Positions 47,371-56,154 are shown, counted from the first letter of the stretch. The stretch: 64,000 nucleotides of DNA from Streptomyces adelaidensis (GCF_016598475.1 NZ_JAEMUX010000002.1:62001-126000), one strand, 5' to 3'. The notes: generated by a model not told the origin, from the letters alone. Made by a program: numbers and translations.

Positions 47371-48624
47371 TCAGCCCCGCCCGGCCCACCACCGCCGTAC
47401 GCCGTGCACCGCCGCCCCCACGCCCAGCACGGCCGCGCCCAGCCCCACCGACACCCCGGGCAGCGCGAACGCCAGCACCAGGCACCCGATGAGCCCGACC
47501 ACCGGCAGGACACGGGAGAGGGGCGCCGGACTCAGCGTCCAGGCCGACGCGTTGGCGACCGCGTAGTACGCGAGGACCCCGAAGGAGGAGAAGCCGATGG
47601 CGCCCCGGACGTCGACGGTGGCGGCCAGGACGGCGACCACGGCACCGACGGCCAACTCAGCCCGGTGCGGAACCTGGTGACGGGGGTGCACGGCCGCCAG
47701 GGCACCGGGGAGGTGCCGGTCCCGGGCCATGGCCAGCGTCGTACGCGAGACGCCCAGGATGAGCGCCAGCAGCGACCCGAGCGCGGCCATGGCGGCCCCC
47801 ACCCGCACCACGGGCACCAGCCCCGGCACACCGGCCGCCCGTACCGCGTCCGCCAGCGGAGCCGAGGCCTGCCCCAACCCGCCCGAGCCCAGCACGGAGA
47901 GGACGGCGACGGCGACGGCCGCGTACACGACCAGCGCGATGCCCAGCGCGAGCGGCACCGCGCGCGGGATGGTGCGCGCCGGATCCCGTACCTCCTCGCC
48001 CAGGGTCGCGATCCGGGCGTACCCCGCGAACGCGAAGAACAGCAGCCCGGCCGCCTGGAGCACCCCGCCCGCGCCCCCCGACGCCCCGATGCCCAGCCGC
48101 CCGGTGTCCGACGCGCCGGAACCCAGGCACACGACGACCACGGCGGCGAGGACCGCCAGCACCACGGCCACGATTCCCCGCGTCAACCGGGCCGACTTCT
48201 GGACGCCGCCGTAGTTCACGGCTGTCAGCGCCACCACGGCCGCCACCGCCACGGCATGCGCCTGCCCCGGCCACACGTACGCCCCCACGGTGAGCGCCAT
48301 CGCCGCGCACGAGGCCGTCTTCCCGACGACGAACGACCAGCCCGCCAGATACCCCCAGAACGCGCCGAGCCGCTCCCGCCCGTACACATACGTGCCGCCC
48401 GACGCCGGATACACGGCCGCCAGCCGCGCCGACGACATGGCGTTGCAGTACGCGACCACCGCGGCGACCCCGAGCCCGAGCAGCAGCCCGGACCCGGCGG
48501 CGCGTGCCGCGGGGCCCAGCGCCGCGAAGATCCCCGCACCGATCATCGACCCGAGCCCGATGACCACCGCGTCCCCGACCCCGAGCGTGCGGCGCAGCTC
48601 AGCACCCGATCCGGCCTGTGTCAT
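47371..48624 (-). CDS. APC-family amino acid permease
   Basis: 417 aa, about 12 TM helices. Seen: the APC entry GLGSMIGAGIFAALGPAARAAG in TM1 (substrate-binding unwound GxG), YVYGRERLGAFWGYLAGW, FFAFAGYARIATLGEEVRDPARTIPRA in TM6 and the DRHLPGALAAVHPRHQVPHRA loop. These assign the amino acid-polyamine-organocation family; the substrate cannot be read. ATG at 48624. The IS110 element sits just upstream, so its promoter may be altered. Confidence 0.88.
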   Translation of the reverse strand: MTQAGSGAELRRTLGVGDAVVIGLGSMIGAGIFAALGPAARAAGSGLLLGLGVAAVVAYCNAMSSARLAAVYPASGGTYVYGRERLGAFWGYLAGWSFVVGKTASCAAMALTVGAYVWPGQAHAVAVAAVVALTAVNYGGVQKSARLTRGIVAVVLAVLAAVVVVCLGSGASDTGRLGIGASGGAGGVLQAAGLLFFAFAGYARIATLGEEVRDPARTIPRAVPLALGIALVVYAAVAVAVLSVLGSGGLGQASAPLADAVRAAGVPGLVPVVRVGAAMAALGSLLALILGVSRTTLAMARDRHLPGALAAVHPRHQVPHRAELAVGAVVAVLAATVDVRGAIGFSSFGVLAYYAVANASAWTLSPAPLSRVLPVVGLIGCLVLAFALPGVSVGLGAAVLGVGAAVHGVRRWWAGRG

Positions 48625-48659
48625 GCGCCGCACCCTACTGACAGTGAGGATGTGACTGG

Positions 48660-48868
48660 TGGTTCTGCTGGTGGGTCTGACTCGCCTACTGACTGACGTC
48701 ATCGACTGTCCTGTTTGGGATTTGTCGGCTCATCGGCAGGGCCGCCACGCACGCGGCCGGACGGGCGTCTGTGACCTTATAGCTTGGTCCAGAAGCCCCG
48801 TCACTGTCTTGTCCACCTGCCCGACCGGCGCGTGCCGCCCTCGGAACGGACACGCCACAAGGACGGAC
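48660..48868 (+). ncRNA. Candidate IS110 bridge-RNA region
   Basis: IS110-group elements encode a bridge RNA in the non-coding left end that pairs with target and donor DNA. Here that segment contains a perfect hairpin GGCCGC-N7-GCGGCC (48740–48758) among several weaker stems. Location and length fit; the guide loops were not identified. Confidence 0.35.
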
Positions 48869-49954
48869 ATGACCAGCATGACGCACGACAGCCCGCAGAT
48901 CACCGGCGGTGTCGACACCCACGGCCTGACCCACCACGCGGCCGTGATCGACACGGTCGGCCGGCACCTGGCCGACCGGGAGTTCCCCGCCACCATCCGG
49001 GGTTACCGGGACCTGCTGGACTGGATGCGCTCTCACGGCGAGCTCGCAGCGGTGGGAGTGGAGGGCACCGGTGCCTACGGCGCCGAGCTCGCCCGGGTGC
49101 TGACCGCCGCGGGGGTCGCGGTCGTCGACGTGGACCGCCCGGACCGCAAGACACGGCGGATGAAGGGCAAGTCCGACCCGATCGACGCCTACGCCGCCGC
49201 GACGGCCGTGCTGTCCGGCCGGGCCACCGGTATCCCCAAGAGCCGGGACGGCGTGGTCGAGGCGGTGCGGGTGCTGCGGATCGCACGCCGCAGCGCGGTC
49301 AAGGCCCGCACGCAGGCGATGAACCAGATGCGCGGCCTGCTCGTCTCGGCTCCGGCGATGCTGCGCGAGCAGCTCGCGGGTCTGGACCGGGCCGTGCTGA
49401 TACGCACGCTCGCCCCGCTGCGACCCGGCGACGATCTGTCCCGCCCGCTGGCGGCGACCCGGGCATGGCTGCGCCGACTGGCCCGCCGCCACCAGGCGCT
49501 GGACGAGGAGATCGCCGAGCTGGACTGCGAGATCGGGCCGCTGGTGAAGCAAGCTGCCCCCGCCCTGCTGGAACTGTTCGGGGTCGGCCCCGAGACCGCC
49601 GGACAGCTACTGGCCTCGGCCGGCGACAACCCCGAACGCATGCGCTCGGAGGCGGCGTTCGCGCACCTGGCCGGGGTCGCCCCGATCCCGGCCTCGTCCG
49701 GCCGCACCCACCGCCACCGCCTCAACCGCGGCGGCGACCGGGCCGCGAACAACGCCCTGCACACGATCGTCCTCACCCGCATGCGCTACGACGAACGCAC
49801 CCGCACCTACGTCGAACGCCGCACCAAGGACGGGCTGAACAAGAAGGACATCATGCGCTGCCTCAAACGATTCGTCGCCCGCGAGGTCTACCGCGCCCTG
49901 ACCAGCACACCAACCGAACGAACCACTCAAACCGACCTCGCTCCTGCGGCTTGA
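48869..49954 (+). CDS. IS110-family transposase (DEDD recombinase)
   Basis: 361 aa. Seen: N-terminal RuvC-like DEDD domain with GGVDTHGLTHHAAVID (D16), GVEGTGAYG (E65) and KSDPIDAYAAA (D103, D106). The C-terminal Tnp domain follows with FGVGPETAGQLLASAGDNPERMRSEAAFAHLAGVAPIPASSGRT (catalytic Ser region) and HRLNRGGDRAANNALH. All catalytic residues are present and no frame break is seen, so it may be active. ATG at 48869 with AAGGACGG upstream. Confidence 0.93.
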   Translation: MTSMTHDSPQITGGVDTHGLTHHAAVIDTVGRHLADREFPATIRGYRDLLDWMRSHGELAAVGVEGTGAYGAELARVLTAAGVAVVDVDRPDRKTRRMKGKSDPIDAYAAATAVLSGRATGIPKSRDGVVEAVRVLRIARRSAVKARTQAMNQMRGLLVSAPAMLREQLAGLDRAVLIRTLAPLRPGDDLSRPLAATRAWLRRLARRHQALDEEIAELDCEIGPLVKQAAPALLELFGVGPETAGQLLASAGDNPERMRSEAAFAHLAGVAPIPASSGRTHRHRLNRGGDRAANNALHTIVLTRMRYDERTRTYVERRTKDGLNKKDIMRCLKRFVAREVYRALTSTPTERTTQTDLAPAA

Positions 49955-50100
49955 CAACCATAGGAGCATCCGGTGCAACCGCCAGGCATCACGCAGACGT
50001 CCCCCACCACAACGGGACAAGGCGACAACACACCTGGCCCCGTTGATCTCTGTGGGGGAGAACACAGCACAGGCACAGCACGAAAGGGCAGGTTCACGGC

Positions 50101-50367
50101 ATGAGCATCATCGGCTGGATCGTTCTGGGGCTGTTGGCCGGCGCCATCGCCAAGTTCCTGCTGCCGGGCCGGGACCCGGGCGGCTTCATCGGCACCACCC
50201 TCATCGGCGTCTCGGGCGCCTTCATCGGCGGCTGGATCTCCGCCCGCTGGCTCGACCACCCGATCACCAAGGACTTCTACGACAGCGCCACCTGGGCGGC
50301 CGCGATCGGCGGCGCCCTGGTCCTGCTGATCGCCTACCGTCTCCTGTTCGGCCATTCCCGCCGCTGA
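50101..50367 (+). CDS. GlsB/YeaQ/YmgE-family small membrane protein
   Basis: 88 aa, three TM helices rich in Gly. Seen: IGWIVLGLLAGAIAKFLLPG, GGFIGTTLIGVSGAFIGGWI, and WAAAIGGALVLLIAYRLLFG, the full family pattern. Stress-response or transglycosylase-associated proteins of this group have no known biochemical role. ATG at 50101 preceded by AAGGGCAGG. The IS110 element ends close upstream and may separate it from its normal promoter. Confidence 0.92.
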   Translation: MSIIGWIVLGLLAGAIAKFLLPGRDPGGFIGTTLIGVSGAFIGGWISARWLDHPITKDFYDSATWAAAIGGALVLLIAYRLLFGHSRR

Positions 50368-50387
50368 GCACATACACGTACGCACAG

Positions 50388-50423
50388 GGGTGGGCACCCT
50401 CGGCCGAAGCCGGGTGCCCACCC
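50388..50423. terminator. Bidirectional terminator between glsB-like gene and yajQ
   Basis: Perfect 12-bp stem GGGTGGGCACCC (50388–50399) with its complement at 50412–50423 and a 12-nt loop, lying between two convergent genes. Confidence 0.8.
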
Positions 50424-50460
50424 TTGCGCGTACGACTCACCGGCGCGGACCGGCCGGTGG

Positions 50461-50949
50461 TCACCGATAGTTGACGAACTGCACCGCGAAGTCGAAGTCC
50501 TGACCCTTCAGAAGGGCGATCACAGCCTGCAGGTCGTCGCGGTTCTTGGAGCTGACGCGAAGCTCTTCGCCCTGGACCTGGGCCTTGACACCCTTCGGAC
50601 CCTCATCGCGAATGATCTTCGCCACCTTCTTGGCGTTCTCCTGGGAGATGCCCTCCTCGATCGTCGAGAAGAGCTTGTACTCCTTGCCGGACAACTGGGG
50701 CTCACCCGCGTCCAGGGACTTCAGAGAGATCCCGCGCTTGATCAGCTTGGACTGGAAGACGTCGAGGATGGCCTTGACCCGGTCCTCGGAATTCGCCTCC
50801 ATCAGGATCTTCTCGCCGGACCACGAGATCGAGGCGCCGACGCCCTTGAAGTCGTAGCGCTGCGAGATCTCCTTGGCGGTCTGGTTGAGGGCGTTGTCGA
50901 CCTCCTGCCGCTCGACCTTCGAGACGATGTCGAAACTGGAGTCGGCCAT
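50461..50949 (-). CDS. YajQ-family nucleotide-binding protein
   Basis: 162 aa. Seen: [49 protein letters not shown] segment ([20 protein letters not shown]), and [50 protein letters not shown]: complete YajQ with two ferredoxin-like halves. Some members bind cyclic di-GMP; others bind nucleic acid. ATG at 50949 with AAGGAG upstream; 16 extra residues from an earlier ATG are not conserved. Confidence 0.95.
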   Translation of the reverse strand: MADSSFDIVSKVERQEVDNALNQTAKEISQRYDFKGVGASISWSGEKILMEANSEDRVKAILDVFQSKLIKRGISLKSLDAGEPQLSGKEYKLFSTIEEGISQENAKKVAKIIRDEGPKGVKAQVQGEELRVSSKNRDDLQAVIALLKGQDFDFAVQFVNYR

Positions 50950-51193
50950 GTCCTGTGGCTCCTTGCATCGGGGTATCGGGGGGCTTGTCGGGACCATCGG
51001 GTGCGTATCGGCGCGCGCGGAAAACGACCGCCGAGCCCGGCGTATGTCCCGGACCGCATCCGGACAAGCCTAGCCACCCCGCCCCTGTGAGCACTGATCA
51101 ATCAGGTGGCGAAGCACCCCCGGGCATCAGGTATCGTTTACGTCGTCGCCACGGAGCACCGTCGAAAAGCGGTTCGAGGGGCGACAAATCCCA

Positions 51194-51275
51194 GGCGGTG
51201 TGCCCGAGTGGCCAATGGGAGCGGACTGTAAATCCGTCGGCTTAGCCTACCCAGGTTCGAATCCTGGCGCCGCCA
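51194..51275 (+). tRNA. tRNA-Tyr (GTA)
   Basis: 82 nt. Acceptor GGCGGTG pairs with CGCCGCC; anticodon stem-loop GGACTGTAAATCC reads GTA; long variable arm GTCGGCTTAGCCTAC typical of bacterial tRNA-Tyr; T loop GGTTCGAATCC. Discriminator A at 51275; CCA not encoded. Confidence 0.96.
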
Positions 51276-51283
51276 CGTGGAGG

Positions 51284-51325
51284 GAAGCCCCTTCCGGACT
51301 GTGAAAGCAGTTCGGAAGGGGCTTC
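51284..51325 (+). terminator. Terminator after tRNA-Tyr
   Basis: GAAGCCCCTTCCG (51284–51296) pairs with CGGAAGGGGCTTC (51313–51325), with an additional ACTG/CAGT inner stem. It begins 9 nt after the tRNA. Confidence 0.85.
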
Positions 51326-51373
51326 TTCGTATGCGGAAAGGGTCTCTTCGTGGTCACGCGGCACACTGATCGC

Positions 51374-51580
51374 ATGTCATCGCTGCGCAGGAACTGCCCC
51401 GAGTGCCGCCGTGGGATCGCCGTCGTGGCGGGGCGGTTCGCGCGGCACGATCCGCCGGGCGCGCGCGGCGACCTGGTGTCGTGCCCCGGGTCGCGCAGGC
51501 CGGTGCCCATGGGGGCGGCCCAGCCCGCGCTCGACGGGTACGTCGTCCCGGAGTTCCCCGGTCAGCTGCCGCTGTTCTGA
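51374..51580 (+). CDS. Small zinc-ribbon-like hypothetical protein
   Basis: 68 aa. Seen: RRNCPECRRGIAVVAGRFARHDPPG with a CPxC pair near residues 7–10 and a third Cys in LVSCPGS, suggestive of a small metal-binding fold; C-terminus PALDGYVVPEFPGQLPLF. I know similar short Streptomyces hypotheticals. Start ATG at 51374 is chosen over a GTG at 51350 because the Cys motif then sits near the N-terminus. Weak ribosome binding site. Confidence 0.55.
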   Translation: MSSLRRNCPECRRGIAVVAGRFARHDPPGARGDLVSCPGSRRPVPMGAAQPALDGYVVPEFPGQLPLF

Positions 51581-51626
51581 AGCTCCGCCGACCCGAGCCC
51601 CCGACAACGAAGTCCGCCGCCCGCGC

Positions 51627-52283
51627 TCAGTTGCCCGCCACGGACTTCACGGCCACCGAGACGGGCGCCGAGCCGCTGATGAGCTCCAGGGTCAGGCCGG
51701 CCGTGGCCGGGGTGTCGAGGAGTTCGGCGAGTACGGCGGCGACGTCGTCGCGGGGAACGGGGCCGCGACCGGTGGACGCCTCCAGGCGTACGAGGCCGGT
51801 GCCGGCGTCGTCGGTCAGCATGCCGGGGCGCAGGATCGTCCAGTCCAGGGCGTCCAGGCCGCGCACATACGCGTCGGCCTCGCCCTTCGCCCGCAGATAG
51901 GCGTCGAAGATCTCGTCGCCCTCGTGCCCGGGGTCCGCGCCCATCGACGACACCACCACATGACGCCGTACGCCCGTCCGGACCGCGGCGTCCGCGAACA
52001 GGACCGCGGCGGCGCGGTCGACCGTGTCCTTGAGGCCCGCCCCGCTGCCCGGGCCGGCGCCCGCCGCGAACACGGCGGCGTCCGCGCCCTGAAGATGCGC
52101 GGCGACCTCCTCCACCGAGGCCGACTCCAGATCGCACAGCACCGGTTCGGCACCGGCCGCGCGCAGATCGTCGGCCTGTTCGGGGCGGCGGATGATCCCC
52201 GCGACCTCGTCCCCGCGCCCGGCGAGCAGCCGCTCCAGCCGCAGCGCGATCTGACCATGACCTCCAGCGATGACAATGCGCAT
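51627..52283 (-). CDS. NAD(P)-binding Rossmann-fold protein (atypical SDR)
   Basis: 218 aa. Seen: MRIVIAGGHGQIALRLERLLAGRG with the dinucleotide loop GGHGQIA, VLCDLES, AAVFAAGAGPGSG, and YLRAKGEADAYVRGLDALDWTILRPGML with the Y..K pair and the RPG motif of NAD(P)H-binding atypical SDRs. Function likely reductase or NAD sensor; unassigned. ATG at 52283. Confidence 0.85.
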   Translation of the reverse strand: MRIVIAGGHGQIALRLERLLAGRGDEVAGIIRRPEQADDLRAAGAEPVLCDLESASVEEVAAHLQGADAAVFAAGAGPGSGAGLKDTVDRAAAVLFADAAVRTGVRRHVVVSSMGADPGHEGDEIFDAYLRAKGEADAYVRGLDALDWTILRPGMLTDDAGTGLVRLEASTGRGPVPRDDVAAVLAELLDTPATAGLTLELISGSAPVSVAVKSVAGN

Positions 52284-52403
52284 GGTTCCGACCGTACGCC
52301 CGAACGGACGCGATTGCCGCGCAACCATCCGGCAGTCCCACGTGTCTCAATAATGTTCGCCGTTCCGGCGGGCGCAGGAAACACGGGGGGATTCATCACC
52401 GCC

Positions 52404-53444
52404 ATGCTTAAAACCGCCATGCCCAAAGCCGTCGTCCGCCGCGCCTTCACCGGCGTCGGCTGCGCGGCGGCCGTGCTCGTCACGGCCGCAGCGTGCGGCA
52501 CGGTCCAGAACCTCACCGCGGGTCAGAAGGTCGACAGCGCCGTCGAGCGGCTCGGCGAGCAGAAGTCGCTTGCCTTCGGGCTGCGGCTGGACGCCGACCC
52601 GGACGACCTCACCGCGCTGATGGGCGAGGACAGCGAGGAAGTACCGCCGGAGATGGTGGAGTTCTTCACCGGACTGCGCGTCGACGTGTCCGTCAAGTCG
52701 AAGAAGCCGCTGGCCGAGTCCGGCGAGAAGGACGTCGTCGGCGTCGGCATGAAGATCTCGGGCGACGACGGCGCCCTCGCCGAGTACCGGGTCGTCGGCG
52801 ACTACACGTATTACCGCGCCGACATGCAGGCCATGGGCGAGGCGATGGGCATGCCGTTCCCCGGGGCCGACGACCTCGACGAACTCCCTGAGAGCGAGCA
52901 GCAGTTGCGGCCGCTCCTGGAGGGCGACTGGGTCAAGGTCAACACCGCCGACCTGGCGGACGCCACCGAGGACGCGGACGCCGGCTCGGGCGGCTCCGAC
53001 GACATCGACGCCAAGACCCAGAAGAAGATCCTCGACGCCGTACGCGGTGTCGTCGCCCGCGAGGTCGGCTTCAAGACCAAGGAGGGCAAGGACGGTACGG
53101 AGGTCATCACGGCCGAGGCCAACTTCCGCGACCTGCTCACCGGCGTCATCGACAAGCTCCAGCCCCTCAAGGGCGATCTGCCGCCGGGTGCCGAACTCCC
53201 CACGAGCAAGGACCTGAAGGACGCCCCGAACAAGAAGGTCGCGGTCGACTTCACCCTCAAGAACGGCGACCTGACCCGGATCGAGACCGACCTCGCCGTC
53301 CTCGCCGACGACCCGAAGGGCGCCGAGGCCCCCCTCGTCCTCACCTTTGGCAAGGCCGGCGACATCTCCGCGCCCAAGGGCGCCTCCGAGATCCCGCTCG
53401 ACGAGTTCGGCGGCCCCTTCGGCAGCGGAATGCTGGGCGTCTAG
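52404..53444 (+). CDS. LppX/LprG-like lipoprotein (DUF family), secreted
   Basis: 346 aa. Seen: basic N-terminus, signal with lipobox VTAAACG (Cys near 33), then a beta-rich domain: QKSLAFGLRLDADPDD, GVGMKISGDDGALAEYRVVGDYTYYRAD, WVKVNTADL, and KKVAVDFTLKNGDLTRIETDLAV. The layout resembles LolA-like or LppX-like lipid-binding lipoproteins. ATG at 52404; a G-run lies 13 nt upstream. An alternative ATG at 52353 would add 17 residues before the signal. Function unknown. Confidence 0.75.
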   Translation: MLKTAMPKAVVRRAFTGVGCAAAVLVTAAACGTVQNLTAGQKVDSAVERLGEQKSLAFGLRLDADPDDLTALMGEDSEEVPPEMVEFFTGLRVDVSVKSKKPLAESGEKDVVGVGMKISGDDGALAEYRVVGDYTYYRADMQAMGEAMGMPFPGADDLDELPESEQQLRPLLEGDWVKVNTADLADATEDADAGSGGSDDIDAKTQKKILDAVRGVVAREVGFKTKEGKDGTEVITAEANFRDLLTGVIDKLQPLKGDLPPGAELPTSKDLKDAPNKKVAVDFTLKNGDLTRIETDLAVLADDPKGAEAPLVLTFGKAGDISAPKGASEIPLDEFGGPFGSGMLGV

Positions 53445-53472
53445 TACCGGGTATCTGACGGACCGCTCCCAC

Positions 53473-53505
53473 GGGTCGGCCCGGTCACTCCGACCGGGCC
53501 GACCC
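53473..53505. terminator. Hairpin between lipoprotein and amidohydrolase genes
   Basis: Perfect 14-bp stem GGGTCGGCCCGGTC, loop ACTCC, complement to 53505, between convergent genes. Confidence 0.8.
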
Positions 53506-53516
53506 GACCCCTTCCC

Positions 53517-54788
53517 TCACGACGGCTCACCCCGCCCCTGCCGAGGCAGATCCGGCCCAGCGGTCGCCACCGAGCCGCAGTACTCCCGTACCGCGCTGGT
53601 ACGCGCCACCACGCGCCCCCGGTGCACCACAATGCGGCTGTAGGCGAGCGAGAGCGCCCCCGCGAGCCGGTCGCCGCGTACGGCGAGCAGTTCGGCGGGG
53701 AAGCCGGCCTCCACGCGCACCTCGGGCAGGCCCAGCGCGGCGCGCGCCGACCCGCTGACGGCGTCGTACGCCTCCTCGGGGCGCAGGCCGCAGCGGGAGG
53801 CCAGCAGGTAGGCCGCCTCCAGGGGGTCCCCGCGGCCGACCGGGTTCGACACGTCCCGCAGCGCGCCGCTGCCCGCCGCGACCCGTACGCCGGCCGCGCG
53901 CAGGAGCCGTACGGGGGCCGTGCCCCGGCGGTCGACGGTGCCGCAGCCGCCCTGCGGGAGGCAGACGACGGTGACGCCGGCCGCCGCGAGCCGGTCGGCG
54001 GCGCGGGCGGCTGCCTGGGCGGGGAGACGCGCGAGGCCGCCGCACGGACCGAGGGCGACGCCGGGCCGCAGACCGCCCGCCATGGCCGCGAACCGGGCGA
54101 GCCGGGCGGGGTCGTCGCCGTCGGTGTGCAGATCGACCGGGCAGCCGTACTCGGAGGCGATCTCCAGGACCGCCTCCACGTACCCGGTGGGATCGGGGTC
54201 CAGATCGGGGCAGCCGCCGACCACCGAGGCGCCCATCTTGACCGCGTCCCGCAGGATCGCGAGCCCCTCCGCCCCGGCCGCCCCCGTCAGCACCCGGGGC
54301 ATCGCCACCGCCGTCAGCTCGACGAGCCCGCGCAGCGCCCGCCGCGCCTGGAGCACCGCCCGCAGCGCGCCCAGACCCTGTACGTCGCCCACGTGGACGT
54401 GTGAGCGCACCGCCGTGGCGCCGTGCCCGAGTTGCAGCAACGCGGCCTCGGTGGCCCGCCGCTGGACGTCCTGACCGTCGTACGAGACCGGCCCCTCGAA
54501 CTCGGCCGACAGGGCCGTGTCGCCGTGGGCGTGCGGCTCGACGGGGGCCGGCAGGAGCAGATGACCACCGAGGTCCACATGGGTGGCCGGCGCCCCGGAA
54601 CCGGCGGCTCCGCCCGCCCCCAGACTGCCCGCCGTGCCGACCGCCTCGATCCGCCCGCCGCCCAGCCGTACGTCCACCACCCGGCCGTCGGTGAGCCGCG
54701 CACCGCACAGCAGCAAGGCGCCTGCCCCCGCCGGACCCGGGGGCGGGCCGGACGAGGAGTGGGACGGCTGCGGCTGACTGTCGGGCAT
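53517..54788 (-). CDS. Amidohydrolase-superfamily protein (cytosine deaminase-like)
   Basis: 423 aa. Seen: a Pro/Ser-rich N-terminus, beta-sandwich start LLLCGARLTDGRVVDVRLGGGRI, metal motif LLPAPVEPHAHGDTALS (HxH), VRSHVHVGDVQG, VDLHTDGDDPARL, and a late loop RDVSNPVGRGDPLEAAYLLA where the catalytic Asp sits. The set resembles CodA-type deaminases, but the usual CGHE/SHCTS motif is replaced by LGPCGGLARLP, so one metal-site His may be missing and activity is uncertain. ATG at 54788 with GGGAGC upstream. No pathway neighbour. Confidence 0.75.
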   Translation of the reverse strand: MPDSQPQPSHSSSGPPPGPAGAGALLLCGARLTDGRVVDVRLGGGRIEAVGTAGSLGAGGAAGSGAPATHVDLGGHLLLPAPVEPHAHGDTALSAEFEGPVSYDGQDVQRRATEAALLQLGHGATAVRSHVHVGDVQGLGALRAVLQARRALRGLVELTAVAMPRVLTGAAGAEGLAILRDAVKMGASVVGGCPDLDPDPTGYVEAVLEIASEYGCPVDLHTDGDDPARLARFAAMAGGLRPGVALGPCGGLARLPAQAAARAADRLAAAGVTVVCLPQGGCGTVDRRGTAPVRLLRAAGVRVAAGSGALRDVSNPVGRGDPLEAAYLLASRCGLRPEEAYDAVSGSARAALGLPEVRVEAGFPAELLAVRGDRLAGALSLAYSRIVVHRGRVVARTSAVREYCGSVATAGPDLPRQGRGEPS

Positions 54789-55085
54789 CGCGCTCCCGGG
54801 GCTCGACGACGGGAGATGGACGGTGGAGGGAGATGGGAGGGCTGGAGGACGGGCTGGGGACGGCTGGGGACACAAGGTCACGCAGAGTGAGTCGAGCGTA
54901 GGCGGGCCGCTCGTCCTCGTCGTGGAGGAGCGCAATAGTCGTACCGGTGTGGTTCACCTGGCAGGGAAGCGCCGGAGGCCCGGGAACGATGGTGCGGGTG
55001 AGGCCCCAGGAGCCTTGGGAAACGGGACGGGGGACACCGGCGGACGGCCCCTGAACGGCCCATGGACGGAGGCCGGAAAACGGAT

Positions 55086-55115
55086 TTGGGCGATCGGCTG
55101 TGGGGCGTGTAATGT
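55086..55115 (+). promoter_or_regulatory. Probable promoter of the tRNA-Thr/tRNA-Met/rpmG unit
   Basis: TTGGGC (55086–55091), 18-bp spacer, TAATGT (55110–55115), 11 bp before the tRNA-Thr 5' end. It lies at the end of a 340-bp gap (54789–55126) that shows no other feature. Confidence 0.5.
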
Positions 55116-55126
55116 CTTCATCGCTC

Positions 55127-55199
55127 GCCCCAATAGCTCAGTCGGTAGAGCGTCTCCATGGTAAGGAGAAGGTCTACGGTTCGATTCCGTATTGGGGCT
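55127..55199 (+). tRNA. tRNA-Thr (GGT)
   Basis: 73 nt. Acceptor GCCCCAA/TTGGGGC; D arm GCTCAGTCGGTAGAGC; anticodon arm TCTCCATGGTAAGGAGA reads GGT; T arm TACGGTTCGATTCCGTA. Discriminator T at 55199; CCA not encoded. Confidence 0.96.
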
Positions 55200-55244
55200 C
55201 TGGTGTGAAAGGTCCCCGCCGCGAGGCGGGGCCGATCGCATCAC

Positions 55245-55317
55245 AGCGGTGTAGCTCAGTCGGTAGAGCAAGCGGCTCATAATCGCTGTGTCACCGGTTC
55301 AAGTCCGGTCACCGCTA
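55245..55317 (+). tRNA. tRNA-Met (CAT), elongator type
   Basis: 73 nt. Acceptor AGCGGTG/CACCGCT fully paired (an initiator would have an unpaired first base); anticodon arm AGCGGCTCATAATCGCT reads CAT; T arm ACCGGTTCAAGTCCGGT. Discriminator A at 55317. Confidence 0.94.
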
Positions 55318-55405
55318 CGGACAGTAGCCGATTGCGGGGTCGGTCCTTCGATCGGCTACTCTTTCATGCGTTAATCGTCCCATCCGTTCGTCAAGGAGCA
55401 CTCCT

Positions 55406-55570
55406 GTGGCTGCCACCGACGTCCGCCCGAAGATCACGCTGGCCTGCGTGGAGTGCAAGGAGCGGAACTACATCACCAAGAAGAACCGGCGTAACAACCC
55501 GGACCGCATGGAGATGAAGAAGCACTGCCCGCGTTGCAACGCGCACACCGCGCACCGCGAAACGCGATAA
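55406..55570 (+). CDS. rpmG: Ribosomal protein bL33 (zinc-binding, four-Cys form)
   Basis: 54 aa. Seen: [21 protein letters not shown] (CxxC), then [25 protein letters not shown] (CxxC): the zinc ('C+') version of L33. GTG at 55406 with AAGGAGC upstream. It lies 88 bp after tRNA-Met and before the MaoC-like pair, a gene order conserved in actinobacteria including mycobacteria. Confidence 0.96.
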   Translation: MAATDVRPKITLACVECKERNYITKKNRRNNPDRMEMKKHCPRCNAHTAHRETR

Positions 55571-55694
55571 ATCAGGCTCGTACACGAGGCCGTCCCCGAG
55601 TGATCGGGGGCGGCCTCGCGTCGTTGAGTGACCCGTACCGGCCAGTACCGGCCCGGTCGTCGTATCCGCTGAGCAACCAGGAGGTGCCGAGCCC

Positions 55695-56147
55695 ATGGCG
55701 CTCGACCAGTCCTTCGTGGGGCGTTCCTACCCGCCCACCGACCCCTATGAGGTCGGCCGGGAGAAGATCCGCGAGTTCGCGGAGGCCGTGGGGGACGCCA
55801 ATCCGGCGTACACGGACCCGGACGCCGCCAAGGCCCTCGGGTACCCCGACGTGATCGCCCCGCCGACCTTCGTGTTCTCGATCACCTTCAAGGCCGCGGG
55901 CCTGGTGACCGCAGACCCGCAGCTGGGCCTCGACTACAGCCGCGTCGTGCACGGCGACCAGAAGTTCGCCTACACGCGCCCGGTGCGCGCCGGTGACCGC
56001 CTCACGGTCACCTCGACCATCGAGGCGATCAAGTCCATGGCGGGCAACGACATCCTGGACATCCGCGGCGAGGTCCACGACGAGTCGGGCGAACACGTCG
56101 TGACCGCCTGGACCAAGCTCGTGGCCCGCGCGGCCGAGAAGGCGTGA
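55695..56147 (+). CDS. MaoC-like dehydratase, UPF0336 (HadA/HadC-type) subunit
   Basis: 150 aa hot-dog fold. Seen: FVGRSYPPTDPYEVGREKIREFAEAVGDANPAYTD, IAPPTFVFSITF, and VVHGDQKFAYTRPVRAGDRL, the FAS1-like dehydratase pattern of mycobacterial HadA/HadC. It lacks the catalytic D-x4-H motif, expected for the structural subunit that stabilises the acyl chain. ATG at 55695 with CAGGAGGTG upstream. The next gene (7 bp away) carries the catalytic motif, so the two probably form a heterodimer that dehydrates 3-hydroxyacyl thioesters. Confidence 0.9.
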   Translation: MALDQSFVGRSYPPTDPYEVGREKIREFAEAVGDANPAYTDPDAAKALGYPDVIAPPTFVFSITFKAAGLVTADPQLGLDYSRVVHGDQKFAYTRPVRAGDRLTVTSTIEAIKSMAGNDILDIRGEVHDESGEHVVTAWTKLVARAAEKA

Positions 56148-56154
56148 GGATCCG

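Larger units (their letters stand above)
48660..50000 (+). mobile_element. IS110-family insertion sequence (approximate limits)
   Basis: Transposase gene 48869–49954 with over 200 bp of non-coding DNA upstream and about 50–100 bp downstream, inserted between the APC permease and glsB. IS110 elements have no terminal inverted repeats or clear target duplication, so limits cannot be fixed by eye. The element looks intact. Confidence 0.55.

Noticed and set aside
50101..50367. glsB-like gene as part of the IS110 element
   Set aside because: It is a complete GlsB family gene with its own start signals; IS110 elements carry only a transposase and RNA.
55245..55317. Initiator tRNA-Met
   Set aside because: First acceptor pair A–T is formed and the anticodon stem lacks the three G–C pairs of initiators.
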